A stretch of 23,011 nt of DNA from an uncultured Pseudomonadota bacterium (GTDB lineage: Bacteria > Pseudomonadota > Gammaproteobacteria > Burkholderiales > SG8-39), in NCBI GenBank assembly GCA_903895005.1, contig CAITSH010000429.1, forward strand, positions 1 through 23,011, written 5' to 3'. Made by a program: the position numbers and the translations under genes. The number at the start of each line of letters is the position of its first letter. The stretch's first letter is position 1. The notes below the pieces were generated by a model. It ran no database searches. It worked only from the letters and a program-made list of their open reading frames with translations, and had not been told where the DNA came from. Shown here in pieces: positions 1 through 7,686 of the stretch.

Positions 1-472
1 CGTCAATGCCCGCTGCCGCGCGATCGGCGCTGCGCAGCGCGGCGAGGGCGGCGAGATGTCCGCCGGCCGAGTGCCCCGCTAGAAAGACGCGGTCCGGTGC
101 GCCGCCCCATTCGGGCAGCCGCTGTTGCAAGGCCGCGAGCAGCGTCATGGAGTCTTCATGCGCACAGGGCAGCGGGAATTCGGGCGTGAGACGGTAGGAG
201 GGGGCTACCAGCAACATCCCCATGCGCACGATATGCGGGGCCATGAAGGTCTGGTAGTCGCGGTAGCCGTTGGTCCAGCCGCCGCCGTGCCAGAACACCA
301 GTACCGGCGCACCAGCCGCCCTCGTCGCGTCGCGCGGCGCAAACACGTCAAAGCGCTGCAGGCGGTGGCTGCCGTAGGCGATGTCGCGTTCGACCAGCAT
401 GGTGTCGGGCAGCGGCTCCTGTGCCCAGGTCATGACGGTCTGCGCGTAGTCGTCCGCTGCCTTGAACGGCAT
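1..472 (-). CDS. alpha/beta hydrolase (esterase/lipase-like), partial
   Basis: This is the N-terminal 157 residues of an alpha/beta-hydrolase; the rest lies beyond the left edge. An oxyanion-hole HGGG motif sits at about residues 62-65 and a nucleophile elbow GHSAGG at 133-138, with Ser135 as the predicted nucleophile. The Asp and His of the triad would be off the window. This arrangement is typical of BD-FAE, carboxylesterase and kynurenine-formamidase-like enzymes; the substrate cannot be told. No signal peptide is seen, so it is probably cytoplasmic. The start used is the ATG at 472. An in-frame GTG at 514, only five bases after the SDR stop, would add 14 residues, and neither start has a clear ribosome site. 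The tight spacing behind the SDR gene suggests one operon with the SDR and the Bug gene. Confidence 0.85.
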   Translation of the reverse strand, partial: MPFKAADDYAQTVMTWAQEPLPDTMLVERDIAYGSHRLQRFDVFAPRDATRAAGAPVLVFWHGGGWTNGYRDYQTFMAPHIVRMGMLLVAPSYRLTPEFPLPCAHEDSMTLLAALQQRLPEWGGAPDRVFLAGHSAGGHLAALAALRSADRAAAGID

Positions 473-519
473 GGGCGGCTGGCCGTCAGGGTCAACAATA
501 TGCCTGTTTGGCACGCCGT

Positions 520-1260
520 TCAGATGTTGAGCCCGCCCAGAGACTTGCCGCCGTCCACAAACAGCGTCTGACCGGTGATGAAGTGGGTGGAGGGAGCGCT
601 CAGGAACGCGATCGCGTTGGCGATGTCATCGGGGCTCGCGGCTTTGCCGGAGGGTTCGAGCTTTTCCCAGGCCGCGAACATTTTCGCCGGAGCGGACCGC
701 GTCATGGGGGTGTCGGTGAATCCCGGGGCCACGGAATTAACGGCGATCTGTGCATCGCGCAACTCCATGGCCATGGCGCGCGTGAGCCCGATGACGGCGG
801 ACTTGGAAGCAACGTAGTGGGCGAAACGCGTGCCGCCCAGTGCGCCGCGTGAAGAAATGGTGACGATGCGCCCACCGGCTTTCATCCGGCGCACCGCCTC
901 CTGTGCCGGAATGAAGGTGCCGATGACATTGACCTCGAGCATCTGCCTGAAGGCGTCTTCGCCGAGGTCCAATAACTTCGCGTCGTTGTAAATGCCGGCG
1001 GCACACACCATCACATCGACGCGCGCCTCGGCGTCGAGGGCCGCAGTGACCTCCTTGCGTTTGCAGACATCGACGACGGCCGCTGTCACGTCGAGGCCCT
1101 GTTGTTTCAGGCGCGCCACCGCGTCCTCGAGCGCGGTGGCCGAGCGGTCCATCGCAACGACACGAAAGCCGTCTCGCGCAAGCCGCGCCGCGCTGGCAAG
1201 GCCGATGCCTTGCGCCGCGCCGGTGACGAACGCAACCGGTTTGCCGCCGGGAGTCGTCAT
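520..1260 (-). CDS. SDR family NAD(P)-dependent oxidoreductase
   Basis: A 246-residue classical short-chain dehydrogenase/reductase. The cofactor-binding motif TGAAQGIG is at residues 13-20, the NNAG-equivalent CAAG at 86-89, the catalytic Ser near 136-137 and the YVASK motif gives Tyr149 and Lys153. The C-terminal end ITGQTLFVDGGKSLGG is the usual family ending. These enzymes oxidise or reduce alcohols, ketones or hydroxy acids with NAD(P)(H), mostly in the cytoplasm; 3-oxoacyl-ACP reductase-like names are common but the substrate cannot be assigned here. Its start is 34 bases behind the stop of the upstream Bug gene and its stop is close to the hydrolase start. It therefore probably shares a transcript with them and may act on the compound the Bug protein helps import. 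Confidence 0.93.
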   Translation of the reverse strand: MTTPGGKPVAFVTGAAQGIGLASAARLARDGFRVVAMDRSATALEDAVARLKQQGLDVTAAVVDVCKRKEVTAALDAEARVDVMVCAAGIYNDAKLLDLGEDAFRQMLEVNVIGTFIPAQEAVRRMKAGGRIVTISSRGALGGTRFAHYVASKSAVIGLTRAMAMELRDAQIAVNSVAPGFTDTPMTRSAPAKMFAAWEKLEPSGKAASPDDIANAIAFLSAPSTHFITGQTLFVDGGKSLGGLNI

Positions 1261-1294
1261 GTCAGTGCGCTCGTGCTGGCTGACGCTTGTCCGG

Positions 1295-2278
1295 TTACTG
1301 CTCTACCTGGATGCCGGCTTCCTTGATGATCTTGCCGTAGCGGGCGTGGTCAGACGCTGTTGCCCTGGCAATGGCGGCCGCTTCGCCACCCGCCGGAACC
1401 AGCGCAAGCGCGTTCATGCGCGTCGCGACATCGGGCAGTTTGATGATTTCGTTGAGGTGGGCGTTAAGCACCTTGACCACTTCGACCGGCATCCCCTTGG
1501 GGCCGACAAAGCCCTGCCAGGCGCCGACCTCGGCATCCTTGATACCCGCCTCGGCCAGCGTCGGCACGTTCGGTTGCAGCGGAGAGCGCTTCGCGTCGGC
1601 GACGCCAATGTTGACCATTTTTCCCGAGGCGAGGTGCTGGGCCACTGGGCCGAGCGTGGTGTACATCATGGGCAGGTGACCGCCGAGAAGGTCGACGATG
1701 GCCGGTCCGCTGCCCCGGTAGGCGATGGGCGAGATTTTCACACCGGCCGACTTGTTGAACATTTCGCCGAGTATATGCATGGGCGACCCAACGCCGGGGC
1801 TGGCGTACGTGGTGATCTTGCCGGCCTTTGCCGCCGCGACCAGCTCTTTCAGGTTGGTCACGCCGCTGGGCGCCGTTGTCACCACGAACAAAGACTGGGT
1901 GCCGGCGAGGAAGATCGGCGTGAAATCGGTCAGCGGATCGTAGACGGCGCCAGTACCGGGCTTGAGAACCAGAGGCGCGGTGGCGAGGGTGTTGGGCGTA
2001 AACAGCAGGGTGTAGCCATCGGGTGCGGCCTTGGCAACATAGGAATTGCCGATGGTGCCGCTCGCACCGGTTTTGTTTTCGACAATGACATTCTGCCCGA
2101 GGCGGGAGGCCAGCTTTTCTGCAAATACGCGTGCGAGGGCGTCGGTGTCACCGCCCGGTGGGAAGGACACGATGACGTTGATCTGCTTGTTTGGGTAGGC
2201 CTGTGCCGCGACGCTTCCGGTGAACATCAGTGTGGAGAGGGCTGCGACTGCGAGTAAAGTTCTGCGCGCGATCATCAT
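1295..2278 (-). CDS. Bug-family (TTT) periplasmic substrate-binding protein
   Basis: A 327-residue secreted binding protein. A Sec signal peptide (MMIARR then a hydrophobic stretch ending near VAAQA, residues 1-26) is followed by the family opening AYPNKQINVIVSFPPGG. Later come TIGNSYVAKAAPDGYTLL and a conserved APSGVTNLKELV-type segment, all typical of Bug/TctC receptors of the tripartite tricarboxylate transporter family. The length matches the family. Bug proteins bind small carboxylates or amides in the periplasm and often stand alone without TctA/TctB membrane genes, as here. The ATG at 2278 has an AAGGAG ribosome site seven bases upstream, which decides the start against the adjacent ATG. 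The ligand is unknown; downstream SDR and hydrolase genes and the upstream GGT-like gene suggest a catabolic cluster. Confidence 0.94.
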   Translation of the reverse strand: MMIARRTLLAVAALSTLMFTGSVAAQAYPNKQINVIVSFPPGGDTDALARVFAEKLASRLGQNVIVENKTGASGTIGNSYVAKAAPDGYTLLFTPNTLATAPLVLKPGTGAVYDPLTDFTPIFLAGTQSLFVVTTAPSGVTNLKELVAAAKAGKITTYASPGVGSPMHILGEMFNKSAGVKISPIAYRGSGPAIVDLLGGHLPMMYTTLGPVAQHLASGKMVNIGVADAKRSPLQPNVPTLAEAGIKDAEVGAWQGFVGPKGMPVEVVKVLNAHLNEIIKLPDVATRMNALALVPAGGEAAAIARATASDHARYGKIIKEAGIQVEQ

Positions 2279-2376
2279 GGGGCGACTCCTTGAGGGGACG
2301 TTCTAAAGAATGGTCTTGGGGAAGGTGGCAGGCGAGTGGGTGCGGGTTGTGAAGCCGGGTGGTGTAAACGAGAATC

Positions 2377-2404
2377 AGTCTAAATTTATAAAGAATGGTG
2401 TCAA
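2377..2404 (-). promoter_or_regulatory. putative sigma-70 promoter of the Bug-SDR-hydrolase operon
   Basis: Reading the minus strand, TTGACA (2404-2399) is followed after 16 bases by TAGACT (2382-2377), a perfect -35 and a 4/6 -10. The predicted start near 2370 gives a leader of about 90 bases before the Bug ATG at 2278. The element overlaps an AT-rich inverted repeat (2382-2413), which suggests regulator control. Confidence 0.5.
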
Positions 2405-2413
2405 TATAAATTT
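2382..2413. promoter_or_regulatory. AT-rich inverted repeat, putative operator at the Bug promoter
   Basis: AAATTTATA (2382-2390) and TATAAATTT (2405-2413) form a perfect 9-bp inverted repeat with a 14-base spacer. It stands out against the GC-rich surroundings and covers the -35 hexamer and the spacer of the predicted Bug promoter, a position expected for a repressor site. No regulator gene lies next to it in the window. With a 14-base loop and no T-run it is unlikely to be a terminator. Confidence 0.4.
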
Positions 2414-2592
2414 TGCGGAGGTGCTTTCTCCCGGTAGTAGTACAACCCCTGGACACCCCGTAAACCGCTTCGCCGCAAACTAAAGCGTCGTCGCTGCGTC
2501 ATGGCCACATTGCGCCCGGGATTTCGCTGCCGCCGCGTGCAGGCGGGAACACATCACAACAGGTGAAACGGCTGATCCGGCGAGCGCATGAA

Positions 2593-4194
2593 TCAAAAGG
2601 CGGCGACGCTCCCGTCGCTGCGCGGGTCGGCGCCGCCTTCGAGCACGCCGTTGGGATGGCGCACGATGGCACCAGCATGGCCCACCGTCTCGTCGTATTC
2701 GCCCAGCACCTCGGTGTCGTGGCCCATGGCCTTGAGCTTGGCGATCACCTCCGCAGGAAAGCGTGATTCGAGCTTGAGGGTTTCGCTGACTTGTCCCCAG
2801 GTGCGGCCCAACAACCAACGCGGTGCGCTGACCGCCTGTTGTGGCGCCATGCCAAATCCGACGATACGGCTGAACACCGCCGATTGTGTTTGTGGCTGGC
2901 CATCGCCGCCCATGGTGCCGTAGACCATGCTGCGGCCGTCGGCGAGGCGTGCCATCGCCGGGTTAAGCGTGTGAAAGGGTTTGCGTCCGGGACGCAGGCT
3001 GTTGAGTTTTGCCGGGTCAAGCGCAAAGCTGCAGCCGCGGTTTTGCCAGTTGATGCCCGATGCTTTCAGCACGACCCCCGAGCCGAACTCGTGATAAATG
3101 CTCTGGATGAAGGACACCATGCGTCCTTCACCGTCGATCACACCCATCCAGACGGTGTCGCCCGGGCCTTTGCCGGCACCCCAGGGGGCGGCGACGTTGC
3201 GGTCTACACGTGATGCAAGTTCGCGGATATGCGCGGCCTTGAGCAGGTCTTGCGGCGCCACGGTCATGTAGGCGGGGTCGGTGACGTACTTGTCGCGCAC
3301 GCGAAACGCCTGTTTGGTCGCCTCCACGGCGAGGTGCACATAGTCGGCGCCGGCCGGGTCCGCCTTGTTGGCCTGCAGCACGTCCATGATGCCGAGAATC
3401 ATCAGCGACACCACGCCCTGCGTCGGCGGGGTCATGTTGTAGACCTCGCCCGCGGAATGTGCGAGGCGCAGCGGATCGCGCAGCCCGGCGCGGTGCGCCT
3501 GCAAGTCGGCGAGCGCGACCGGGCTGCCGGCGCGCTTGAGATCGGCGGCGATTGATTCGGCGAGCTCGCCGCGGTAATAGTCATCCGTGCCTTTGCGTGC
3601 AATCTGGCGCAGTGTTTCTGCGATACGCTTTTGTACAAAGAGGCTCCCCGTTTCCGGCACCTCGCCCTTTACCAGGAAGGTGTCGGCAAAGCCCGGCTGA
3701 GGCAGCAATTCGGCTTTTTTGCCGTTGGTGTTGACCATCTGGCTGCGCGTAACTGGGATACCACGCTCGGCGTAATGAATTGCGTCCTCGAGCAGGCGCG
3801 ACAGCGGCATGCGGCCGCCGAGGGACTCGCGCGACAACTTGTGTGCCGCGCCCCAGCCGGAAATGGTTCCTGCAACCGTATTGGCGGCAATGCCGCCGCG
3901 AAACGGGATGCTGATGGTGATGTTGCGTTCGCGGTACCAGTCGATTGAAGCCGCCTGCGCGGCAGCGCCGCAGGCGTCAATCGCCCCCGGGGCCTTGCCG
4001 GGTACCGATAGCAGCCAGAAACTGTCGCCGCCGATCGAGTTCATGTGCGGGTACACGACGGCGATGGTCGCAGCGGCGCTAATCATGGCCTCGATGGCAT
4101 TGCCCCCTTCGCGCAACACGGCAAGGGCGGATTGACTGGCGAGGGCGTGGGGGGCGACGGCCATGCCGCGGGTACTGCGAATGGAATTGATCAT
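2593..4194 (-). CDS. gamma-glutamyltransferase family protein (Ntn hydrolase)
   Basis: A 533-residue GGT-family proenzyme. Such proteins cleave themselves before a Thr that becomes the N-terminal nucleophile of the small subunit. The block GDTVWMGVID aligns with the TTHYSVVD region of classical GGT and places that Thr at residue 347. Other family blocks are IGGDSFW near residues 53-60, TPPTQG near 255-260, FHTLNPAMA, GTMGGDGQPQTQ and the terminal GGADPRSDG. The DTVWMG variant in place of TTH(Y/L)S points to a divergent subgroup (oxamate amidohydrolase HpxW-like or acylase-like) rather than glutathione-cleaving Ggt; this is inference from memory of the families. No signal peptide is seen, so it is probably cytoplasmic. 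The ATG at 4194 was chosen because the protein starts there like its relatives (INSIRSTRGMAVAPH); an upstream in-frame start at 4287 would add 31 residues unlike the family. Confidence 0.9.
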   Translation of the reverse strand: MINSIRSTRGMAVAPHALASQSALAVLREGGNAIEAMISAAATIAVVYPHMNSIGGDSFWLLSVPGKAPGAIDACGAAAQAASIDWYRERNITISIPFRGGIAANTVAGTISGWGAAHKLSRESLGGRMPLSRLLEDAIHYAERGIPVTRSQMVNTNGKKAELLPQPGFADTFLVKGEVPETGSLFVQKRIAETLRQIARKGTDDYYRGELAESIAADLKRAGSPVALADLQAHRAGLRDPLRLAHSAGEVYNMTPPTQGVVSLMILGIMDVLQANKADPAGADYVHLAVEATKQAFRVRDKYVTDPAYMTVAPQDLLKAAHIRELASRVDRNVAAPWGAGKGPGDTVWMGVIDGEGRMVSFIQSIYHEFGSGVVLKASGINWQNRGCSFALDPAKLNSLRPGRKPFHTLNPAMARLADGRSMVYGTMGGDGQPQTQSAVFSRIVGFGMAPQQAVSAPRWLLGRTWGQVSETLKLESRFPAEVIAKLKAMGHDTEVLGEYDETVGHAGAIVRHPNGVLEGGADPRSDGSVAAF

Positions 4195-4385
4195 GATGAA
4201 ACCGGCGGTGGAGAAGGAGCGCAGATTGTAAGGCAGATAGGCTGGAAATGCCCGACTGGCGCGCTTTTTCAGGTGGTGGGCACGCACGGATTTGCGCTCG
4301 GCTTGCGCGGAAAATGGGTATCATCGGCATGCTGTTTGCTTAACACAAAGTGCGTACTTTCTTCTCCTTTTTGCCTGAGCACTCC

Positions 4386-4925
4386 ATGTCCCTATTTCTC
4401 AGTTTCTCCCGCTTCGTCGATCTGGCCAACGAGCGTATAGGCAAGGCATCGTCCTGGCTTATCCTTGTGGCGGTGATTATCTGTACCGTGAATGCCCTGG
4501 TACGGTATGCCGTCAACCTGAGTTCCAACGGCTGGCTTGAAGTGCAGTGGTACCTCAATTCGGCGATGTTCCTGCTGGTTGCCGCCTACGCGCTCAAGCG
4601 CAACGATCACGTGCGTATCGATGTCATTGCCGGACGCCTTTCACCGCGGGTGCAGGCCTGGATAGACATCGTCGGCAGTTTGCTGGCGCTGTTGCCCGTT
4701 GTGCTGATCATCATCTGGTACAGCTGGCCGACCCTGGTCAACTCGTGGACCATCAATGAGTATTCCTCCGATCCGGGCGGATTGATTCGTTGGCCCGTGC
4801 GGCTGCTTATTCCGGTGGCGTTCAGCATGCTGGCGTTGCAGGGTGTCTCCGAAATCATCAAGCGTGTGGCATTTCTGAGGGGCATCATTCCCAATCCGGC
4901 CGAGCAGAAAAAGGAGGGTGTCTGA
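4386..4925 (+). CDS. TRAP transporter small permease (DctQ family)
   Basis: A 179-residue inner-membrane protein with four predicted membrane segments at roughly residues 22-42, 55-72, 93-115 and 135-155. The RNDHVRIDV segment after the second helix is a hallmark of DctQ subunits. DctQ works with DctM and a periplasmic DctP protein to import organic acids using the sodium gradient. The stop codon shares its last base with the ATG of the large-permease gene (TGATG at 4923-4927), so the two are translationally coupled. The ATG at 4386 is used; an in-frame GTG at 4350 would add 12 residues ahead of it and has no family support. The gene is divergent from the GGT-like gene across about 190 bases. 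Confidence 0.9.
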   Translation: MSLFLSFSRFVDLANERIGKASSWLILVAVIICTVNALVRYAVNLSSNGWLEVQWYLNSAMFLLVAAYALKRNDHVRIDVIAGRLSPRVQAWIDIVGSLLALLPVVLIIIWYSWPTLVNSWTINEYSSDPGGLIRWPVRLLIPVAFSMLALQGVSEIIKRVAFLRGIIPNPAEQKKEGV

Positions 4926-6409
4926 TGTCTCCCGATCTGATGGCTCCGCTCATGTTCGGCGGCTTGGTGGTGTTTTTGCTGGCCGGCTATCCGGTCGCAT
5001 TTTCACTGGCCGCCAATGGTTTGTTTTTTGGCTTTGTCGGGATGGAGATGGGGTTGCTGCACCCCGCATTGCTGCAGGCGCTGCCCGAGCGCGTTCTGGG
5101 CATCATGGGCAATTCGACCCTGCTGGCGATCCCGTTCTTTACTTTCATGGGGCTTATCCTGGAGCGTAGCGGCATGGCAGAGGAACTGCTCGATACCATC
5201 GGGCAGCTTTTCGGAGCGGTGCGCGGTGGGCTCGCCTATGCGGTGATTTTTGTCGGCGCGCTGCTGGCCGCCACCACGGGTGTGGTGGCGGCGTCGGTGA
5301 TTGCGATGGGTTTGATTTCCCTGCCCGTGATGATGCGTTACGGCTACTCCAAGCCGCTTGCCTGCGGCGTAATTGCGGCCTCTGGCACGCTCGCCCAGAT
5401 CATTCCTCCCTCCTTGGTTCTGATCATCCTGGCAGACCAGCTGGGCGCATCGGTCGGCGACCTCTACGAGGGCGCCTTGATTCCCGGGCTTACGCTGACC
5501 GGGTTTTATGCGCTGTATGTGTTCATTATCTCCATCGTCAAGCCCGAGTGGGTGCCGGCGTTGCCGCTGGAGGCGCGCTCGTTACGCGGTTCGGCGCTCC
5601 TCCTCAAGGTGATGACCACGTTGATCCCGCCGTTGGTACTGATTTTTCTTGTACTGGGCACGATTTTCCTGGGGGTTGCAACGCCGACAGAGGGCGGCGC
5701 CATGGGCGCGAGCGGGGCGATCATCCTGGCCCTGATGCGGCGCAAGCTCGACTGGGGCCTGATGAAACAGTCGGTCGAGTCGACGGCGACCATGACGAGC
5801 TTTGTCGTCTTCATCCTGATTGGCTCGACGGTATTCAGCCTGGTGTTTAGGGGCGTGAACGGCGACTTGTGGGTAGAGCACCTGCTATCCGACCTCCCGG
5901 GCGGCGCCCTGGGCTTCTTGATCGTGGTGAATATCTTCGTTTTTGTTCTGGCGTTTTTTCTCGACTACTTCGAAATCGCCTTCATCATCGTGCCCCTGTT
6001 GGCGCCGGTTGCGCAAAAACTCGGCATTGATCTTGTCTGGTTCGGGGTGTTGCTGGCCGTGAACATGCAAACGTCGTTCCTGCACCCGCCTTTCGGTTTT
6101 GCGCTGTTTTACCTGCGCAGCGTGGCTTCCAAGGAGATCACCACCATGGATATTTACAAGGGCGCCATTCCCTTTGTGATCATCCAGGTTTTGATGGTGG
6201 CTATCGTGATCGCCTTCCCGGGCATCGTCACCAGCAATGTGTCCAAGGTGCAGGGTGGCATCAGCGGAACGGGGGCCGACGAAATCCGCCGTCAACTGGA
6301 AATGCCGGTAGCGCCTGCCGACGCGGAGGCGCCCAAACCGGATCGTGAGAAAACCAAGGACGAGGATCCTGCGGCCAGCATCGAGCGGATGCTGAAGGAA
6401 CAGAAGTAG
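4925..6409 (+). CDS. TRAP transporter large permease (DctM family)
   Basis: A 494-residue, very hydrophobic protein with about a dozen membrane segments, the sodium-coupled transport subunit of a TRAP system. Recognisable family stretches are GYPVAFSLAANGLFFG near the N-terminus, GVVAASVIAMGLISLPVMMRYGY, GTLAQIIPPSLVLI and PTEGGAMGASGA. After the last helix there is a hydrophilic tail of about 60 residues rich in Asp, Glu, Lys and Pro (from about residue 440), probably cytoplasmic and unusual in length. It overlaps the small-permease gene by one base. The gene ends in front of a strong terminator shared with the convergent binding-protein gene, which presumably supplies the third component. 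Confidence 0.95.
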   Translation: MSPDLMAPLMFGGLVVFLLAGYPVAFSLAANGLFFGFVGMEMGLLHPALLQALPERVLGIMGNSTLLAIPFFTFMGLILERSGMAEELLDTIGQLFGAVRGGLAYAVIFVGALLAATTGVVAASVIAMGLISLPVMMRYGYSKPLACGVIAASGTLAQIIPPSLVLIILADQLGASVGDLYEGALIPGLTLTGFYALYVFIISIVKPEWVPALPLEARSLRGSALLLKVMTTLIPPLVLIFLVLGTIFLGVATPTEGGAMGASGAIILALMRRKLDWGLMKQSVESTATMTSFVVFILIGSTVFSLVFRGVNGDLWVEHLLSDLPGGALGFLIVVNIFVFVLAFFLDYFEIAFIIVPLLAPVAQKLGIDLVWFGVLLAVNMQTSFLHPPFGFALFYLRSVASKEITTMDIYKGAIPFVIIQVLMVAIVIAFPGIVTSNVSKVQGGISGTGADEIRRQLEMPVAPADAEAPKPDREKTKDEDPAASIERMLKEQK

Positions 6410-6428
6410 CGCCGACCACTCGGCAATG

Positions 6429-6460
6429 AAAAAGGCCCCGCACTGCGGGGCCTTTTTTTT
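6429..6460. terminator. bidirectional Rho-independent terminator
   Basis: A perfect 8-bp stem GGCCCCGC/GCGGGGCC (6434-6441 and 6445-6452) with a three-base loop is flanked by five A (6429-6433) and eight T (6453-6460). It therefore works as an intrinsic terminator in both directions. It lies between the stops of the convergent TRAP permease (6409) and TRAP binding-protein (6471) genes. Confidence 0.93.
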
Positions 6461-6470
6461 AACTGCTGGA

Positions 6471-7577
6471 TTACTTCTTGCCCGGGATGGGGTCCGGATT
6501 GTTGAGCAAGAAGGTGGTGAGGGTCTGTTCTGCGACACGATGCCAGAGGAACTCGTCCTGCCGGAATTTTTTCCACGGCTCGTAAATCTTTTTCCACGAG
6601 GGGTTCTTCGAGGCTTCATCTTCGTAGAGTTCAAACGCGGCCTTGTGGGCCGCCTTCATGATCTCGGGCGAGTAGGCGTGCAGCTTGACCCCGTTCTTGA
6701 CCAGGCGTTGCAAGGCCTGGGGATTCTTGAAGTCGTATTCGGCCATCATGTCCATGTTGGCCTCGTAGCACGCGGCTTCAAACGCGGCTTGATATTCCTT
6801 GGGCAGCTTTTCCCATTCCTTGATGTTGACGTACATCGAGTACATCGAGCACGCCTCCCACCAGCCGGGGTAGTAGTAGTGCGGTGCGATTTTGTAGAAA
6901 CCGAGTTTCTCATCGTCATAGGGGCCGACCCATTCGGCCGCGTCGATGGTGCCGCGCTCGAGCGCCGGGTAGATGTCGCCGCCGGCAATCTGCTGCGGCA
7001 CCGCGCCCAGACGTGACATGACTTCGCCGCCGAGGCCGGCGATGCGCATTTTCAGTCCTTTGAGATCGGCGACGGATTTGACTTCTTTCCTGAACCATCC
7101 GCCCATTTGCACGCCGGTGTTGCCGGCGGGGAAGGAGATCATGTTGAAGTCCTTGAAGAACTCGCGCATCAGCTGCAGTCCGCCGCCCCAGTAAATCCAG
7201 GCGTTTTGCTGGCGCTGGTTCATGCCGAAAGGAACCGTGGTGTCAAAGGCGAAGGTTTTGTTCTTGCCGACGAAGTAGTAGCCCGCGGTGTGGGTGCATT
7301 CCACGGTGCCCTGTTGTACTGCGTCCACGGTGCCAAAGGCCGGAACAATTTCACCGGCACCGAAAATACGGATCTGGAATTTTCCCCCGGTAATGGCGGC
7401 AAGCCGCTTGGCGATGACCTCACCGCCGCCGTAAATAGTGTCCAGGCTTTTCGGAAAGCTGGACGCGCAGCGCCAGCGCACCTCGGGCAATGCCGGGGCC
7501 TGGGCGACGGCTTGTGATGCGGCTGCGGCGGTAACAACGCCGGCGCCGGCTTGGGTAAGGAATTTTCTTCGATTCAT
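6471..7577 (-). CDS. TRAP transporter substrate-binding protein (DctP, TakP-like)
   Basis: A 368-residue periplasmic binding protein. The N-terminus MNRRKFLTQAGAGVVTAAAASQ is a twin-arginine signal with RRKFL at residues 3-7 and a likely cleavage site after AVAQA. The mature part carries GLKMRIAGLGGEVMSRLGA, GGDIYPALERGTIDAAEWVGPYDD and YYYPGWWE, blocks shared with the 2-oxo-acid binder TakP and the lactate binder of Thermus. A 2-oxo acid or hydroxy acid ligand is therefore likely but not proven. A GGAGG ribosome site lies five bases before the ATG. It most likely serves the DctQM permease that converges on it, although opposite-strand placement of P relative to QM means separate transcripts. 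Confidence 0.93.
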   Translation of the reverse strand: MNRRKFLTQAGAGVVTAAAASQAVAQAPALPEVRWRCASSFPKSLDTIYGGGEVIAKRLAAITGGKFQIRIFGAGEIVPAFGTVDAVQQGTVECTHTAGYYFVGKNKTFAFDTTVPFGMNQRQQNAWIYWGGGLQLMREFFKDFNMISFPAGNTGVQMGGWFRKEVKSVADLKGLKMRIAGLGGEVMSRLGAVPQQIAGGDIYPALERGTIDAAEWVGPYDDEKLGFYKIAPHYYYPGWWEACSMYSMYVNIKEWEKLPKEYQAAFEAACYEANMDMMAEYDFKNPQALQRLVKNGVKLHAYSPEIMKAAHKAAFELYEDEASKNPSWKKIYEPWKKFRQDEFLWHRVAEQTLTTFLLNNPDPIPGKK

Positions 7578-7595
7578 GAAAGCCTCCGGGGAAAA

Positions 7596-7623
7596 ATATT
7601 AAGAATCTGGTTGGTACTGTAAA
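7596..7623 (-). promoter_or_regulatory. possible sigma-70 promoter of the TRAP binding-protein gene
   Basis: On the minus strand TTTACA (7623-7618) and TAATAT (7601-7596) are separated by 16 bases (5/6 and 4/6 matches). The implied start near 7589 would leave only about 12 bases of leader, with the ribosome site at its very end, so this is tentative. Confidence 0.3.
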
Positions 7624-7660
7624 GCAAAACCGCACGACAAGCGGCGTGTCTGCGCTGAAT

Positions 7661-7680
7661 GCGCGGGGGCAAACCCGCGC
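7661..7680 (-). terminator. possible hairpin downstream of cynS
   Basis: A 7-bp GC stem (GCGCGGG/CCCGCGC) with a six-base loop lies just after the cynS stop. No T-run follows on the minus strand, so it may only stabilise the mRNA end or help Rho-dependent termination. Confidence 0.25.
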
Positions 7681-7686
7681 CCGGCG

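Larger units (their letters stand above)
2279..2592. other. 314-base intergenic region between the GGT-like and Bug genes
   Basis: Both flanking genes run on the minus strand. The half nearest the Bug gene holds its ribosome site, the predicted promoter and the AT-rich inverted repeat. The half nearest the GGT-like stop (about 2457-2592) is GC-rich; I see no hairpin followed by a T-run and no convincing coding frame. The gap and the separate promoter argue that the Bug operon is transcribed independently of the GGT-like gene. Confidence 0.6.

Noticed and set aside
992..2257. Long open frame on the plus strand opposite the Bug and SDR genes.
   Set aside because: It is antisense to two clear protein families and its product has no recognisable domain; long antisense frames are common in GC-rich DNA.
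4195..4287. Upstream extension of the GGT-like gene to 4287.
   Set aside because: The added 31 residues are not a signal peptide and do not look like the family; the family N-terminus begins at the ATG at 4194.
4290..4385. TATCAT at about 4318 as the -10 of a TRAP permease promoter.
   Set aside because: No acceptable -35 hexamer lies 15-19 bases upstream, so the promoter cannot be placed with confidence.
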